Source: Flammeovirgaceae bacterium
Lineage (GTDB): Bacteria > Bacteroidota > Bacteroidia > Cytophagales > Cyclobacteriaceae
NCBI GenBank assembly: GCA_003228395.1
Contig: QIDJ01000305.1
Span: 1-5,875 of the forward strand
Direction of reading: 5' to 3'
Length of the DNA: 5,875 nucleotides
Shown here piece after piece: positions 4,414 through 5,875 of the stretch. A program made the translations under genes and the position numbers. The notes below the pieces were generated by a model. It was given only the letters and a program-made list of their open reading frames with translations. It was not told the origin of the DNA and ran no database searches. Position 1 is the first letter of the stretch. Each line of letters opens with the position of its first letter.

Positions 4414-5875
4414 TTGTTCTCACTTAATAAAGATATACAACTGTTTAAAATAGCCGGTCTGTTTCTCGGCCCGGTTTTCTTTTTGCTGGTTGTTTTTGGT
4501 TCAGATGATACTGTGCTTGCACCGGGCGCCTGGAAAGTGCTTGGACTGGCCGCATGGATGGTGACCTGGTGGGTTTCGGAAGCGGCTCCCATTCCTGTTA
4601 CGGCCTTGCTTCCGCTTATCATGTTTCCCTTACTCGGGGTATTCGATATAAAAGAGTCAACCGCTCCCTATGCCAGTCCCATTATTTTCCTTTTTATGGG
4701 CGGATTTCTTATTGCACTGGGACTTGAGAAGCATGGATTACACAAGCGTATTGCGTTAAACCTGATCCGTATTACCGGTACACATGCAAATGGAATTATT
4801 CTGGGATTTATGATTGCCACGGCATTCCTCAGCATGTGGATAAGCAACACAGCCACTACGGTGATGATGCTTCCGATCGCCATGTCGGTTATCGACCTGA
4901 TGGTTGAAAGTGATTCGGTGCAACTGGACGATCATAACCCGCGTTCTTTCCAGTTATTTTCATTAGGGCTTTTACTGAGTATTGCCTATTCGGCTAATAT
5001 CGGGGGCACAGCCACTATCATAGGAACACCTCCAAACATTGTACTTGTAGGATATCTGAAGGAATTTATTGACTATGACATGGAGTTCAGTAAATGGATG
5101 CTGATCGGTTTACCTGTAAGCTTCACCATTCTTTTGCTTACATATCTGTTGATCACAAAGGTGCTTTTTCCGAACCGCCTGGGAGTAATCAAAGGCTCCG
5201 GAGAAGTTCTGAAGAAACAGTTGCAGGATTTAGGCAAAATGAGTGCGGAAGAACGCCTCGTAGCCTTCGTTTTCACTATGACTGCGTTGGGATGGATATT
5301 TAAAAAATACATTAATTTATTATTAGGCGACGAATATCTGAATGACACGGTGACCGCTATGACCGGGGGTGTTTTAATGTTTTTAATTCCGGTAAATCTT
5401 AAAAAGGGGGTATTCCTGATGAAATGGGAAGATACCCGGCGAATGCCCTGGGGCATCCTGATCCTTTTTGGAGGAGGATTGTGTCTGGCCAAAGGAATGG
5501 AAATTACAGGTTTGATACAGCTTATCGGCGACACAATTTCGGGCAGCGCGCATTTGCAAACATGGCTTATCATCACCATTCTGATTACGATTATGTTGTT
5601 CATGACTGAACTCATGAGCAACGTGGCCCTGACCACCATTTTCATCCCGGTTGTAATCGGTATTGCGTCCGGCTTCGGCCTCGATCCGGTATTGGTAACT
5701 ATTCCGGTTACAATGGCTGCAAGCTGTGCATTTATGATGCCCATCTCCACTCCTCCAAATGCCATTGTTTTTGCGAGCGGCAGGATCAGGATCAAAGAAA
5801 TGATGAAAGCCGGTTTTATTCTGAACCTGGTAAGTATTGTAGTGCTGGTAATGGCTACTTACAGCATTATAGAAT
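4414..5875 (+). CDS. DASS/SLC13 family Na+:di/tricarboxylate symporter (3' end off window)
   Basis: This inner-membrane transporter, 487 residues visible and open at the right edge, belongs to the divalent anion:Na+ symporter family. Both halves of the family's inverted-repeat architecture are seen: SNTATT (Ser144-Asn145-Thr146) paired with SNVALTT (Ser402-Asn403-Val404), and IGTPPNIVL (Thr205-Asn208) paired with ISTPPNAIV (Thr446-Asn449). In VcINDY-type structures these SNT and TPPN loops bind Na+ and substrate carboxylates. The N-terminal block GAWKVLGLAAWMVTWWVSEA is also typical. The likely cargo is succinate, fumarate, malate or citrate imported with Na+, though sulfate carriers exist in the family. 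Few residues should be missing, since members are about 460-550 long. The start is TTG 4414 with Shine-Dalgarno AAAGGAG; no ATG in any frame lies between the terminator and this codon. The gene is separated from the upstream operon by the intrinsic terminator, so it is a different transcription unit or one reached by read-through. Confidence 0.92.
   Translation, partial: MFSLNKDIQLFKIAGLFLGPVFFLLVVFGSDDTVLAPGAWKVLGLAAWMVTWWVSEAAPIPVTALLPLIMFPLLGVFDIKESTAPYASPIIFLFMGGFLIALGLEKHGLHKRIALNLIRITGTHANGIILGFMIATAFLSMWISNTATTVMMLPIAMSVIDLMVESDSVQLDDHNPRSFQLFSLGLLLSIAYSANIGGTATIIGTPPNIVLVGYLKEFIDYDMEFSKWMLIGLPVSFTILLLTYLLITKVLFPNRLGVIKGSGEVLKKQLQDLGKMSAEERLVAFVFTMTALGWIFKKYINLLLGDEYLNDTVTAMTGGVLMFLIPVNLKKGVFLMKWEDTRRMPWGILILFGGGLCLAKGMEITGLIQLIGDTISGSAHLQTWLIITILITIMLFMTELMSNVALTTIFIPVVIGIASGFGLDPVLVTIPVTMAASCAFMMPISTPPNAIVFASGRIRIKEMMKAGFILNLVSIVVLVMATYSIIE

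Noticed and set aside
5073..5795. Minus-strand 240-codon ORF
   Set aside because: It is antisense to the DASS transporter, whose paired SNT and TPPN motifs prove the plus-strand frame. The minus translation is Ile/Arg/Pro-rich with no domain.
1..5875. CRISPR arrays, insertion sequences, tRNA or rRNA genes
   Set aside because: I saw no regularly spaced repeats, no transposase or terminal inverted repeats, and no tRNA T-loop/acceptor pattern in the intergenic regions.

Overview
The window looks like a stretch of a Bacteroidota (Bacteroidetes-like) chromosome. The coding GC is moderate, intergenic DNA is AT-rich, most starts lack a Shine-Dalgarno sequence, and one perfect TAnnTTTG-type -7 element lies in an intergenic region. 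The lineage is inferred from these features and from the protein families; no rRNA or other marker gene is present to confirm it.

Layout: positions 1-228 are AT-rich and hold no convincing gene. A minus-strand gene at 229-738 encodes a DUF4442 (hotdog-fold, thioesterase-like) protein. It is divergent, across 79 bp, from a compact plus-strand operon: 818-1960, a saccharopine dehydrogenase / lysine 6-dehydrogenase-like oxidoreductase; 1979-3463, an NhaC-family Na+-coupled transporter; and 3466-4044, a DEDDy 3'-5' exonuclease. The gaps inside the operon are only 18 bp and 2 bp. A 369-bp intergenic region (4045-4413) follows. It contains a hairpin, a Bacteroidota-type -7 element, a possible 27-residue ORF and a very clear intrinsic terminator at 4341-4370. 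The last gene, running off the right edge, is a DASS/SLC13 (divalent anion:Na+ symporter) gene. It has no upstream ATG and appears to start at TTG 4414 behind an AAAGGAG Shine-Dalgarno.

How the genes may work together: the NAD(P)-dependent lysine/saccharopine-type dehydrogenase next to an NhaC-family carrier fits an uptake-plus-oxidation unit for an amino acid or opine-like compound, because some NhaC-family members are predicted amino-acid (lysine) transporters. This is inference only. The exonuclease appears co-transcribed but has no obvious metabolic link. The DASS gene is a separate unit that should import di- or tricarboxylates with Na+.

Most of the window is ordinary chromosomal content. 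The part that deserves a second look is 4160-4416, where an orphan promoter, a mini-ORF and a terminator lie immediately upstream of a TTG-started transporter gene. That arrangement could be a small RNA or small-protein gene, or a leader region of the transporter. I found no clear antiterminator, so riboswitch-like or attenuation control is not demonstrated.
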